DNA of 64,000 nucleotides from Epiperipatus broadwayi (Eukaryota; Onychophora; Udeonychophora; Euonychophora; Peripatidae): assembly GCA_028023455.1 (NCBI GenBank), contig JAQFVV010006200.1:8668521-8732520 (forward strand), read 5' to 3'. The notes below the pieces were generated by a model. It did not search any database. It saw only the letters and a program-made list of their open reading frames with translations, and was not told the DNA's origin. Positions 12,200-24,149 of this stretch are shown one piece after another (positions within the stretch are counted from its first letter, which is position 1; the number at the start of each line of letters is the position of its first letter). Both the position numbers and the translations under genes were made by a program.

Positions 12200-13140
12200 T
12201 ACATTAGTTTATGCAATTACTATTCAAAATCCAAATTATTACATTGATTTACATAATTCCTATTCAAAATTTAAATTGTTACATGTATTTACATATATGT
12301 GTGCACAGACATGCGATTTCTATTATACAATTAATCTATTTCAATTGATATTCAATAACAACAAAAAATGATTAAAATTTACACGTGTTATAATTGACAA
12401 TATGTGCACATATACATGTGTGTACAGATTATTTATAAATTTAATTTTGTCAAACAATAAATAATAATTTCTACAATTACAAATTCCATTTGCAATATAC
12501 ATAAAATTTACATATTTGTTATAATGATAAAAGTTATTTTCACAATTATTCTTTTTGTTGAATATAGCATTTTTTTTAAAAATAAATCCGATTAAATTTT
12601 TGACAGATGATTGTTGATTGATTTAAAATGTCTTTTTTTTTTAATAAATGAAATATACAATCATTTTATAGAATTAAGAAAATATAAATTTCTAAATGTC
12701 TTTCTGCTTGATTAGTTAATGCTGATGAAATAGGCAAGGTGAGAGAGGAAAAGTGAATATGTGAAGTGCCATGATAAGTAGATAGTCAAGCATGGACTAA
12801 GTACACAATGCCCCATGATGTCATGAGAAAATACCTCATTTTTAAGCACTGCCACTTCTAAGTACCTAGACAGATCATCCACAAGAAATAGTATCCAGAA
12901 AAAATATCAGGCACTGAGCCAGCCCTGCTCATCTCTTGTGAGTCTTAGAGGCTTTAGAAGAGGTCTATTCATGAGACCAAGGCCTATTCATGAGGCCTAC
13001 ATATACATTGCTGGACTACCCTGGGAGCTCAATATCTAGGTCTAGACAGTGCCGAGCATATACTTTGGAGCACCATAAACACATTGCATCCACACAGCCC
13101 TGCCCAACCATACACCCACCATAAACATAAAAAGTCCAAA
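12200..13140. other. No gene recognised; locally less AT-rich 12.8-13.1 kb
   Basis: The stretch about 12830-13090 is clearly richer in G and C than its surroundings and holds short repeats (gaggcct / gaccaaggcct), but no reading frame or RNA fold that I recognise. It may be an unrecognised repeat. Confidence 0.35.
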
Positions 13141-13439
13141 TTCAAGCATCACTTTCAAAATGTAATTTTACTAAAGAAATTTATTTAAAATTTCATTATT
13201 ATATATAACTCTACTCACCACAGCTGTATATATTATTATCTGTTCTTCTCTGCCTTTAGATATGTCAGCACATATATATAATTATTCATTTAGCAAGCTG
13301 GTTCTTTTGATACAGTAGAAAAATATAATCCCAATTTGTTGTCATCATCAGATAAACTTATGCAATCCATGTATAATGTTGGTCTCCCATCTGTATAGAA
13401 CTATTCCAGGCAATCAGCTGTCTTGGTTTGATAGATTTC

Positions 13440-13545
13440 AGGCTACGAATCTCAACATAAAAAGTGGGTCATTTTCTCTATGTGAATTCAAACTCCTGCT
13501 AAGGAAAACAGTACACTTGCCTTCAGCTACAGCAGTCTATGGTGA
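13440..13545 (-). repeat. Possible tRNA-derived SINE fragment
   Basis: On the minus strand a box A-like TAGCTGAAGGCAAGTG is followed about 25 bases later by a box B-like GAGTTTGAATTCAC and a short A-rich tail. This is the spacing of a tRNA-type Pol III promoter. No target duplication was found and the stems are poor, so this is tentative. The two short overlapping plus-strand ORFs here (13376-13742) have no recognisable domain. Confidence 0.35.
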
Positions 13546-13749
13546 CTGTACTGCCAACTCTCTGCTACAGCCAACAACAAACTGCAGCTATCCATTGTAG
13601 TCAGCTAATTACTGCTACTTACTCAAAAAATTTTAGTAGCCAAGCTGTTCTGTTCAGCTCTTACAAAAAATTACAATCCAGACTGCTCTCTTCAAAAATC
13701 ATTATCCAGACTGAAGCTAATTTGTTATCAGCCCTTTTATAGACTCATC

Positions 13750-14440
13750 TAAGGTGATAACAGCAGCTTGATTAAAAACAGAGTTTTTTATTTTTATCGC
13801 ACTAATCCCTTTGAAAACATATACATGTTTTTACTTAGGGGATTTCTAATAGATAAAAATTTTGTTTAATTAATTAAAATTTCAAAAATACAATAGGGTG
13901 TTTTTAAATTTCAAAATCAGAGTAATAATTAATAATAATGCAATATTTATATTTATTCAGACCTTTTTAAAATATTAATTTCATAATGAAATTTTACTTT
14001 AAACCCAGAGTTATTTAACCCTTTAATTATTATTATTTTATTTTAGGAAATATAAAAAAAATCTACAAAAATTTATTCTATGTTTATTTCTACTTTTCCT
14101 TTATTTTACATATATATATGCACATACACTATTTTAGTGTATGCTATGTAAGCCAATTGGTTACAATATATGTATATATATATTATTTAGGCTGCTAAAT
14201 AAAATTATTTCTTTTATACATTTCAATAAATTACTAATATATTATTATGCTCACATACTCTTAATAAATAAAACTCATTGAGATGAGAATGAGGGACAAA
14301 ATTTAACTTTAAATGATAATAACATATATACATAACAGAATATAACATATTCTGTTTAATAATTAACAATAATAAGGGACTATGCTTGTTTTAAACAATT
14401 TGATTTTTTAAAAAAAAACTAGACTGGACTTACCTTATTA
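13750..14440. other. No gene recognised
   Basis: AT-rich non-coding sequence. Confidence 0.45.
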
Positions 14441-14689
14441 TTATTATTTTGGTGATTAATTATAGTTCCTTTCTAACTTTTGACTTGTCCAAGAAACAGT
14501 TACACAATTAGACATGTATGATGTGATTTTGGGAACGGAAGCAAAAAATAGAGAATCATGCTTTATGATGATATTTTGGGAGAATGCTAGTATAATGACT
14601 GATTTCCAACGTATGCACATATATATAATAAATAATAATAAATCAAATAACATAAAAATACTAGCCAAAAAATAAAATTTTATTAAAAT

Positions 14690-14945
14690 ACTTCCACGAC
14701 CTGGTTTCATTAAATTCAACAAGATACATATAACATATATATGTAAAACAAATCGCCTTCCCATCATTCACTTCAAAAACCAACTTCCTTTAACATCAAA
14801 CGTTTTGGAAGTGAATGATAAGCAGGCTATTTTGCTTTGTATATGTATGTTGTATGTATCTTGTTGAATTTCACATAAAAAGTCTATTTGTTAATAGATG
14901 TAACCATGGTCGTGGAAAAAGTTTAGTAAAAATGTTTTTGACTAT
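14690..14945. repeat. Foldback element, ~110-bp arms
   Basis: The left arm (ttccacgacctgg, aattcaacaagatacat, tcattcacttc) is answered in reverse complement by the right arm (gaagtgaatga, atgtatcttgttgaatt, ccatggtcgtggaa). The centre is near 14800. Part of the left arm lies in a chance reading frame on the minus strand that I do not regard as a gene. Confidence 0.75.
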
Positions 14946-14949
14946 TATT

Positions 14950-15590
14950 GTAATATTATATGATTTTGTATTTTATTTATCATTACTACTATAGCGGTAA
15001 ACAGTATTTAGTATACATGATCACATTTACAGAATTGAGCAGACTTTCTTATCTGTAATAAACTGTAATAAGTTTAATTGCAGGATACATTTTATATAGC
15101 TGTACAAGTGATCATTACATAGAGTTTAAAAATATAGATTACAGCTTAGGGTTAAGATTTTACATTTTTTAAGAATTGAATATTTTGAACATATTTAGTT
15201 TTTTTTCTTTCTCATGTTTTTATTTATAACAGCTGTGCATAAAAATTAGGTTGACAAAGGGTGATAAAACTGTCATCTGTCATGCATACTCAATTGCAAA
15301 ATTTTTTTCTTAACATGATTAATAACCAAAATAAACTCTATTATAATTTCTTTTTATTTTTTGTTTAATTTATCATTTATTTAATAAACATAAAACAAAT
15401 AAAATTATATAATAAATTTTTTTTAATGTCTTGTGTATATAAATATAATATGCGTATAAAAGTGCACACCCATTTTGATGAATGTGTATATATTCTTTTT
15501 ATACATACACTTATACATATAATTAATAGAAATGAATAATTAGAATAGATCACAAATATTTAACTTTTAAAATTTAAATTACTTATTATT
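14950..15590. other. No gene recognised
   Basis: AT-rich non-coding sequence with A/T runs. Confidence 0.45.
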
Positions 15591-15696
15591 ATTATTAGAA
15601 GTGATTTGAACTCAGACTTTCAAACCCCCTACAGTTATCCACACCATCTTATACAAACAATATACATGACCACATAATGTGAAAAAGGTAAATGAT

Positions 15697-15745
15697 ATCT
15701 AATACATGTATTTCGTGCTGAACAAGAACTCATCAGTTGATCTAT
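15697..15745 (-). ncRNA. Hammerhead-like motif, left arm of family C palindrome
   Basis: On the minus strand: CUGAUGA (complement of 15730-15736), a stem II of GU.CU/AG.AC with one mismatch, GAAA (complement of 15711-15714), then an AUAC/GUAU stem III. Stem I is poorly paired, so this copy is probably inactive. Confidence 0.6.
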
Positions 15746-16223
15746 ATCATCACCCCCCCCCCATATATATATATATAATCAATGCACAGTTTATATTATG
15801 ATAGCAAATATTTAAACTTTAATAAACAGGCTTTAATTTACTCCACCCACCAACTCTTCAGCCATCCATATCATTGAAAATCTGATGATGAACGACTCAA
15901 AGCCCTTGTTGATGCCAATATTATTGTCATACCCATGTTGATTTTTCGTCATTCTGATCCCTCATGCATAGGACCTTAATGTTTCCATTTAAATACATAA
16001 AAGAGGGATCAGAGTGACTTAAAGTCAACATGGGTGCGACAGTAATACTGACATCGACAAGGGCTTTGAGCATTCCATCATCGGATTTTCAATGAGCTGG
16101 AAAGCTGAAGAGTTGGAGGTTTGGAGAATATTGAAACCTGTCCATTAAAGTTTGAAGATTTGCTATCTTAAAATGAAGTGAGCACTGATTATATATATAT
16201 ATATATGGGAGATAATTGTCTGG

Positions 16224-16270
16224 ACCAACTGATAGGTGCTGGTTTAGCCCAAAATATGCATATTGGAGAT
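16224..16270 (+). ncRNA. Degenerate hammerhead-like motif, right arm of family C palindrome
   Basis: It keeps ACCAA before the core and GUGCU/AGC.C in stem II. The core reads CUGAUAG instead of CUGAUGA and GAAA has become AAAA, so catalytic residues are lost. Confidence 0.55.
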
Positions 16271-16379
16271 TATTTATTTTTTCACATGTATATTGCCATG
16301 TGTATCAGTTGTATAAGATGGGATGGATAGTGTAGGGAGTTTGAAAGTCTGACTTCAAATCCCTTCTAATTACATTAAG

Positions 16380-17240
16380 TTGTATTTAAATAGTATTATT
16401 ATTAGTTAGTATTATTATTTTATGCTAGTTTTTAATTCTCCCAAATGTTATTTCATTTCAATATATATTTAGAGAGATGTCCACAACACACTGAATGATT
16501 AATCTCAATAGTTTGTGTGTGCATATATAATTAAAGTTTATAAAGAAAAAAGAAAATGTAAATCATACAAAAGCTATTTATACAAATATTAAAATATTTT
16601 AAAAATGACTTAATTATTAGATAAGAAGATAATAATGTTCTTGATATTTGGAAATAAATGATTTAAAAATTAAAAAAAACAGTCTCTCTGATAGATTGTG
16701 TAACTTTTTTTCTAATCCTGACAAAAATCAAAAATTATTTATTATAACAAAACATACACACATAAGTATGTAAACTCAAAAGCATTGTTTTAATGGATGG
16801 AAATGAATGCTGTGTCTTAATCAAAGCAGTGTTAATTCATTAATGTACAGCAAAAAGACAACAATAATCTTTACTAATTAAAAAAAAGTTCTTAATTTTA
16901 ATTCTTCTGCCTGTCACTTTGGATAGTCCTCAATATATCAGTATAAATAATGAAATATATATTAGTTCAGAAACTTATATAATCAAGAAAAATAGCCTTT
17001 GCTAGCAGGATCCCATGCTACTTAGAATTTAGACACAGGAATGCATGCCATAAGTTCTCTATGTTATCTGCATGTCCATTGCATGAAAAGTCATTTCTTG
17101 GTGTATCAAAATTTCAATATCTTAAAAGGTAAATGTGAATTGAAAAGTTGTAAGTAGTTGAATTGCCCATTCAAGTTAAATTATTTTTATAAAGTAATCA
17201 TATATGAGGCTAATCTATATACAGATTAAAAATATAGACA
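16380..17240. other. No gene recognised
   Basis: AT-rich non-coding sequence. Confidence 0.45.
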
Positions 17241-17243
17241 TTC

Positions 17244-17382
17244 TTATAGAGCTAACCAATATCATGTGTATATGCCATGTGTGCTATTCCAGTCTCATAT
17301 AAATGTAAAAGAATTATAGAACTATTCAGTACAATTTGCATATACTACGTGTACTATTCCAATGTTAAGGAAATGCAAACGA
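17244..17382. repeat. Two-unit tandem repeat, ~70 bp
   Basis: Two diverged adjacent copies share ttatagaact, catatac.a.gtg, tactattcca and aatg.aaa.gaa. Confidence 0.55.
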
Positions 17383-17389
17383 ATCTGTT

Positions 17390-18320
17390 TAACTGCTTAA
17401 AAAAATACTCATTTTAAAAGAATTGGTAAAGTATTTTCAATAAATTAATAATATATGACCAGTGCTAACTGATACTAATGGAATCAGGTGAAGAAACTTT
17501 GAAATCATTAAAGAAAAGAGTGTAAAAGAGTAGTTTCAAGATGTGAGAAAAATATATATATAAAAGAGTTAAATATAATGAAAGATTCTTTTTGAATGTT
17601 ATTATATAATTTTTCATAAAAGGCTTGATTATTTTATATTTAATAAAATATATTAGAGTGATCAAAATGAGTTTACAGCAAAGTTATCTTATATTTTAAA
17701 GTGCAAATGTATGTGTGTATATGGATAAATCTAATTCTAATTTCTGAAATAATAAATGTTTTACATTTTCAGTTTGCAAACACTTATGTTAAAAAAAAGT
17801 AAGTTACCAAAGAATAATTTAGTCTATAATGTAAAGCCAATTAGAAGTAGTAATTGAAATTTTTTAAAAATTTTTAAAATGTATGTGTAGGTGATTTATT
17901 AATATCCACTTAACATTTATATATATTGATAAACCCCAAATTAAAAAAAATATTATATTTTTTATTTTATTTTCAACCAATTAAATATTTATTATCTGTT
18001 TGATATTTATAAATAAATCAAAATCAGATATAATAATATGTATTGTTGGAGAATATTTATTTTTTATCTTTCACTTTTATTATTATTACTAATTAATTAA
18101 TAAGATATAGCATCAATTTTATTTGTGTACACTTATGCAGGTAACTAGCACTTGTCACTAATAAAATAAAAAACCAAGATTATATAATAAATATATCAAT
18201 TGTTTTATAAGAACATTATAATATATATAAAATAATATTTTATGTATTTAAAACACAGCAATGTATATACATATTTACCTACATGTATTAATAAATGTAG
18301 ATACTTATATATATTCTTTT
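17390..18320. other. No gene recognised
   Basis: AT-rich non-coding sequence. The short minus-strand frame at 17665-17465 is low-complexity and not supported. Confidence 0.45.
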
Positions 18321-18479
18321 CATGCACATACAGTGGTATGGACTCAATGGGGGTAAATCTGGGATGATGGAATTCATCATCATCATTCCAGTTACTACAA
18401 AATTTAAATTTAAATATAAGTACAAATGAATATGAGGAATGAGACTGAGAGATGAGGAGTATGAAAGATCAGCATAGCT

Positions 18480-19680
18480 ACTAGCTATATTGATTATAAG
18501 TTCACCAGCATTACCCTAAAAAATATTTATTCATCATCATCATGAATGATCAACAATAAAAATAAATCAATAGTCAAGCTTGTGAGTGGATTTAAAATGA
18601 GTCTACTATAGACCATGATACTTATTTAGTCATTGCCAGCTTGGGGCATATTATTTAAACCATAATTTCAATGCACAATCTTAAATGCTAATCAATAAGA
18701 ATATGAGAGAAAAAAATGCTGGAATACTAAAATATACTGATCATCAATACTAAAACATACTGATCATCAGTACTAAAACATACTGATCATCAATACTAAA
18801 ACATACTGATCATCAATACTAAAACATACTGATCATCAATACTAAAACATACTGATCATCAATACTAAAACATACTGATCATCAGTACTAAAACATACTG
18901 ATCATCAGTACTAAAACATACTGATCATCAGTACTAAAACATACTGATCATCAGTACTAAAACATACTGATCATCAGTACTAAAACATACTGATCATCAA
19001 TACTAAAACATACTGATCATCAATACTAAAACATACTGATCATCAGTACTAAAACATACTGATCATCAATACTAAAACATACTGATCATCAGTACTAAAA
19101 CATACTGATCATCAATACTAAAACATACTGATCATCAGTACTAAAACATACTGATCATCAATACTAAAACATACTGATCATCAGTACTAAAACATACTGA
19201 TCATCAGTACTAAAACATACTGATCATCAATACTAAAACATACTGATCATCAATACTAAAACATACTGATCATCAGTACTAAAACATACTGATCATCAAT
19301 ACTAAAACATACTGATCATCAGTACTAAAACATACTGATCATCAATACTAAAACATACTGATCATCAATGCTCTGGCCACTTAGTATAAATACTAAACTA
19401 AAATAATTTGAGTGCATGAACTTTGTGCGAAAACAGGATCATCATCAACTGGATGTTCATAAACATTAAATATAAACCCTTTTTACATAACTGACCATTA
19501 TGCATGAATCTAGCTTAGAAACAAAAGCTCTATAACTGTTACTATGAATAAGAAATATTATACAACATATAATAATTTATAATATTTTAAGATTAAATAA
19601 ATTCAGTGGAATATTTTAACAATGAAATATCAATTTATTAATAATAATTAAAATGAAATAAGATCTGCTGAGTATGCCAT
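18480..19680. repeat. Family D dispersed repeat, copy 2
   Basis: It has the same block order as 11250-11920: catcatcatcatga, gtcaagcttgtgagtgga, actatagaccat, gccagcttgggg, aatgctgga, ctctggccactt, and an end block gaatattttaacaatg...tttattaata. The single internal block at 11620-11645 of copy 1 is here replaced by the 18726-19369 minisatellite. Confidence 0.65.
18726..19369. repeat. Minisatellite, 28 units of exactly 23 bp
   Basis: The array spans 644 bp and every unit has the same length. The unit core is actaaaacatactgatcatc followed by aat or agt. The only common variant is that A/G position: by my count 15 units have A and 13 have G, in an irregular, partly alternating order. The first unit also has a T in aaaatat. 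On the minus strand each unit contains C/UUGAUGA followed by the CAGUAUGUUUU block seen in the hammerhead-like spot of family D copy 1. No spacers are present, so it is not a CRISPR array. Confidence 0.97.
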
Positions 19681-19689
19681 AAATATAAA

Positions 19690-20560
19690 TTTAGCATTGT
19701 GATTTTAATTAATATACAATTAGTTATCACATTGTGATTTACAAATACCTCAATAGGTTTATAGAAAATATCTAAATATATATATCAGCACACAGACATG
19801 CATGTATAATAAAAAATGAAATTCATTTTTATAATTATAATGACTGATTTAACATAAATGTGTCTACATGACAATGATAAAAAAACGATCACAGTTTTAT
19901 GATATATAAATAATGACATTTAACATATATATATATGTGCATTGAATTGTTTGCACACACTGGCATTTATAAAAAAATAACCTAAATAAATCACATTATA
20001 CTTTCTTAATACACAATTAATTCACTGTCAAAAAAACATAAAATTCACATATGTATATAAGCAATCAGATATGCTATATAATAATTTAAAAATTAATATA
20101 TTTGAATTCTCATAGACTTATAAAAAAATTCAATTCATTTTTAATAATACATAAATGCACACATATGATGTGTATATATACATATAACAAAATAGATAAT
20201 ATGAATTAAAGCTATTAATTAACCTCTCTTCTTTTATGGTAAGTAAAAGTTTTTTTTAAAAAAAGAAAGAAAAACATCATTTGGAAAGTTTCATTAGCCT
20301 CATTTTCAATATATACATTTGTAGTTTTTTTTATATATATATAAACAATATCAGGAACAAATAATTTTCTAAACACTAATGTCATTCATTATTCTCTTTT
20401 CTTGTTTTATTTTTACTTGACAAAATCATTTACTTTTAAAATTTGTTAATTAGAAATTTTAAATGTCATTTCAAGAAATTATTTAAAGTACTATTGTTCT
20501 CAATATATATAACACTATTCATCAGCTGTACTTTATATATATGTAACGATTACATCTTTA
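19690..20560. other. No gene recognised
   Basis: AT-rich non-coding sequence up to the assembly gap. Confidence 0.45.
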
Positions 20561-21060
20561 NNNNNNNNNNNNNNNNNNNNNNNNNNNNNNNNNNNNNNNN
20601 NNNNNNNNNNNNNNNNNNNNNNNNNNNNNNNNNNNNNNNNNNNNNNNNNNNNNNNNNNNNNNNNNNNNNNNNNNNNNNNNNNNNNNNNNNNNNNNNNNNN
20701 NNNNNNNNNNNNNNNNNNNNNNNNNNNNNNNNNNNNNNNNNNNNNNNNNNNNNNNNNNNNNNNNNNNNNNNNNNNNNNNNNNNNNNNNNNNNNNNNNNNN
20801 NNNNNNNNNNNNNNNNNNNNNNNNNNNNNNNNNNNNNNNNNNNNNNNNNNNNNNNNNNNNNNNNNNNNNNNNNNNNNNNNNNNNNNNNNNNNNNNNNNNN
20901 NNNNNNNNNNNNNNNNNNNNNNNNNNNNNNNNNNNNNNNNNNNNNNNNNNNNNNNNNNNNNNNNNNNNNNNNNNNNNNNNNNNNNNNNNNNNNNNNNNNN
21001 NNNNNNNNNNNNNNNNNNNNNNNNNNNNNNNNNNNNNNNNNNNNNNNNNNNNNNNNNNNN
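20561..21060. other. Assembly gap, 500 N
   Basis: Exactly 500 ambiguous bases, a conventional placeholder size. The real distance is therefore unknown. Reading frames spanning it are artefacts. Confidence 1.
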
Positions 21061-21990
21061 AAATGTCACTTAATAAATTAAAATTAGTCTATTTTATTAA
21101 GTATTTTGAATTCATAAACGATATTTAGATAGAGAAAACAGAGACAACTATTAAAAATTAATATGAATGAAAAGATTAAATAGGTTTAAAAAAAAACAAT
21201 AACAAACAATTAAATTTAGAAGAGAATCAAAATAAAGATCATATCTGCTTCTTGCATTCTTTTAATAAAGAAGTACTATTGAGAACAGAAAAGTAAAAAC
21301 AATGATAACAATCAGTAGTGAATGAAGATGAACATTACATTAGAATCATATTTTGATTTTTATATTCAACAGATCAACATTATTCCAATTAATACATTAC
21401 TTCAAAATCTTTATTCTCTAGCTAAGAGTTGCTATGTACTAATTTCTAATAACTATTGAATGAGTAGTTAGATTAGCTATGAGTTTTCTACTTGAAAAAG
21501 AAATATTTTGTTTGTATTCAAAAAAATCTAAGACTTACCCATTTATATTTGAACTTGGGATCGTGGTATAGTGCTAAGAATTGTGCCAAAAAATCTAATT
21601 GATGGATGAAATGTTAAGAAAGTTCACTGCATTATATTTGTTTATGAAATAGCGAAAAGGTTGAAGGTAATAATAATTTAACAAGCATTAAGATGAATTG
21701 AAAGTTTAGGCAAGTTTGGAATAAAAAATAAATGCATTCATTTATCACTAAACAAAAAATTGTATCAGAAGTAATAAAAGATTATTAGGCAGTAATTTAT
21801 AGAATAGACTACTGGTTTTTCATTAATTACAAAATGATTGATTAAATAGAGATAAAGAGACTAGGATAAGTTAATTGCAATGAATAAACTTCTTTTAATA
21901 AAAGCAAATTTAAAATAAGATTTGTATGTTTTTACAATGAAAAGCTTTATACAACCACATTCTTGGGTAATTTTTTTTGAAAAAGAAATG
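21061..21990. other. No gene recognised
   Basis: AT-rich non-coding sequence after the gap. Confidence 0.45.
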
Positions 21991-21997
21991 GAAACTT

Positions 21998-22332
21998 TAA
22001 AATCACATGATCACCATTTCATATGCTTACACAAGCTGTTAAAACAATAGCACTTTGCATATAGTAGTGCCACCCAATGCAAGCCTTAGTAATCACTGGA
22101 TGCAAGAAGGTTTATTGGAGAGTTGCATTAGATCCTAAAATCTACATGCAATGCTTTTAGTTCCAAAGTTCCTCACTGATGAAAGCCACAAGCTAGAAAC
22201 TAGTCTGGGAATATTAAATGTGTTAGCACTAGATAGAGATTTTATGCACAAACTTTTTTGCATCCATCGATTACTAAGATTTGCACTGGGTAGCATTATT
22301 GTAAAGGTGTTTACTACTGTTTTAAGATTTTA
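21998..22332. repeat. Family A retroposon, decayed copy
   Basis: It begins with the family head (tcacatgatcaccatttc) and ends with a decayed tail (ggtgtttactactgtttt), with a central inversion junction near 22117. On the plus strand CUGAUGA at 22176-22182, an AGCC/AGCU hairpin and GAAA at 22196-22199 keep the hammerhead-like core, followed by CUAGU...ACUAG. No convincing target duplication remains. Confidence 0.7.
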
Positions 22333-22484
22333 AAGATGTATACTTAAAAAATAGTTTAAAAAAAGATGTTGGTATAATACAGCTAGTAAATAATATCAAA
22401 AAAAAAGAATGGAAAAAATTGTATAAGGCAAAAGAAACTGAATTGGAAATGTGCTTTGAAATAGAGAAGTTATAAAAGATATTT

Positions 22485-22725
22485 TTAAGCCAATGCACGT
22501 GCACTTTAAAGATAATTTATAAATGAATACTCTCACTTTTCCAGACATGAGATATAGTTTTTTAGAAAAGATGGAATGAATCCACCCATCCTTTCAACCC
22601 AAACATTTATGGGTTGAAAGGATGAGTGGATTCATTTCATCTTTTCTAAAAACTATATCTTGGGTCTGGAAAAGTGAGAGTATTCATTTATAATTTATCT
22701 TTAAAGCACATGTGCATTGGCTTAA
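22485..22725. repeat. Near-perfect foldback element, ~115-bp arms
   Basis: The outer ends are TTAAGCCAATGCAC and GTGCATTGGCTTAA. The arms pair almost throughout (tttataaatgaatactctca, ttttctaaaaaactata, gatggaatgaatcca) around a short centre near 22605 (acccaaacatttatgggt). There is no coding capacity. The high arm identity suggests a relatively recent insertion or ongoing arm homogenisation. Confidence 0.85.
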
Positions 22726-22729
22726 TCGT

Positions 22730-23565
22730 TAATATCACTATTACAGTATAAAAACATAGCGCTATATAAAATAATATCTCATTAAAGATATTTTTTGAAA
22801 AATTTATAAAATGGCAGGAGAAAAATATGCCTTCTGAGTTTTTATCTGAAAATTTGTAATGGTGACATTTTATTTGTAATTATATGTTGAAATATTCCTA
22901 TAATCTAGAATTATTGTTAAATGTCTTTAGAAAAATTTAAACTTCTCACATACATACAAATAGTAATAATAGCACATAGGTTAGTATATAAAATAATGTT
23001 TCAAGCAGTAATTATTATTCTTTTTTAGGTGTTGCTGATCTAATTGATGGCATTACTACTGAGGGAATTGAATCTATGACCTATATATTTATAAATACTA
23101 AATTTAATATGACTCTATAACTAACTAGACTTTTGATAGCAGAATCTAGTTAGTTAGAACATCAATTTAAATACAGTATTCATTAATGTAAAAATATGTG
23201 CCAGATTTTATATCCATGCTAGTATTATCATTAGTCAGACCAATAAAAAGAATACCATTCAAAATGTATTATGTGCTATTACTAACAGTTGAACATATTT
23301 AAACAGTTAAAGTTTGAATTTTCCTAAAGATATTTATTAATTCTACATGATGGAAATTGTACAACAGATGATCACAATTACTTCTTAGAGTTTAAAGAAT
23401 AGGGCCAGAAACAACAGGAATTTTGAGAATATTATTTAATTAAACTATAAAAGAGTTGATATTTGGCAGTAATCCAATTATGGAGATGTACAGATCTTTA
23501 TATACATATATATTAATTCTAATATTCTCATTGATAAATGATGAATTTGTAGTATTATTTCTGGG
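22730..23565. other. No gene recognised
   Basis: AT-rich non-coding sequence. Confidence 0.45.
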
Positions 23566-23569
23566 AGCT

Positions 23570-24130
23570 TACAGTGTAATAAAAATATAATAGCTAAATA
23601 GCTGATATTTCAGTACAATAACAAGTACTTTCTTCAGAACTCCTTCTTTCTCAAATCATAGAAATGTGTGTGGAGAGATTTTAAAATGTTATTTTTTTCC
23701 TTTGTTAGTTTGTCCTCATTCTCAAATTCTATAGGTTGAGGTTTTAAAAAATCTTTTATCCCCCAAAAGCTTTTTCCAAATACTATTAATTTTTTTTTTA
23801 TTCACACTTTTCATTTATGCTCTTAGGTCTTTTAAAAATCTCTATAGCTTCCTTTTGCAATTTCTGATCATATTATTCGCTTTTTGCCAGAATATGTTTT
23901 TTTATTAAAATTGATGTCATTGTTAGTTAATTTAATATGTGAATAAATGGCTGATGAATGAGATTTTCTCTAACTGTTAAAATGTGTTCTTCCTTTCTTA
24001 TATTTATTCTATGATTGGTCTGTCCAATGTGTAAATGTAAACAAACTCCACATGGAATTTCATATACACTATGACACTCCAGAGGAATTTTATCTTTAAG
24101 GTGTGGAAATACTTCATTAATTTTTTTTTA
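23570..24130 (-). pseudogene. Penelope-like element 3' end, GIY-YIG endonuclease fragment (left arm)
   Basis: On the minus strand, starting near 24115, the reading has SVYEIPCGVCLHLHIGQTNHRINIR-like blocks in succession (VYEIPCG, then HIGQTN, then INIRKEE). These correspond to the GIY-YIG (URI) endonuclease that follows the RT in Penelope-like retroelements. The later IEIFKRPKSINEKCE block matches the C-terminal helix region of that domain. Stops interrupt it. Downstream the untranslated tail carries a hammerhead-like motif at 23645-23595. This arm is the inverted partner of 24150-24705, and the RT itself is absent. Confidence 0.65.
23595..23645 (-). ncRNA. Hammerhead-like motif in Penelope tail
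   Basis: On the minus strand: CUGAAGA (complement of 23631-23637), a GUAC/GUAC-type stem II with one bulge, and GAAA (complement of 23608-23611). CUGANGA is the conserved core, so the A at the variable position is allowed. Penelope-like elements are known to carry such ribozymes in their terminal repeats. Stems I and III are weak here. Confidence 0.5.
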
Positions 24131-24149
24131 AAAAAAATCCACACAATTT

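Larger units (their letters stand above)
15598..16377. repeat. Family C palindrome with a hammerhead in each arm
   Basis: This is a large inverted repeat. The outer ends carry a tRNA-like box B block (GTCTGAGTTCAAATC on the minus strand at left, GTCTGACTTCAAATCCC on the plus strand at right) preceded by a box A-like TGGATAGTGTAGG. Further in, each arm has a hammerhead-like core. The innermost 15845-16130 is itself palindromic (gggatcagagtga, caacatgggt, aagggcttt). The two arms are clearly diverged, so the structure is not a recent assembly artefact. No ORF is present. Confidence 0.75.

Noticed and set aside
12186-12371. Small plus-strand ORF after the ATA array
   Set aside because: Low-complexity AT-rich translation with no support.
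15880-15910. CTGATGA in the inner part of the family C palindrome
   Set aside because: No convincing stem II and CAAAG in place of GAAA in both arms; not counted as a hammerhead.
18726-19369. CRISPR-like regular repeat
   Set aside because: Units are contiguous 23-bp copies without spacers, in an animal-type genome. It is a minisatellite.
20443-21081. Long reading frames across the N run on both strands
   Set aside because: They are open only because of ambiguous bases.
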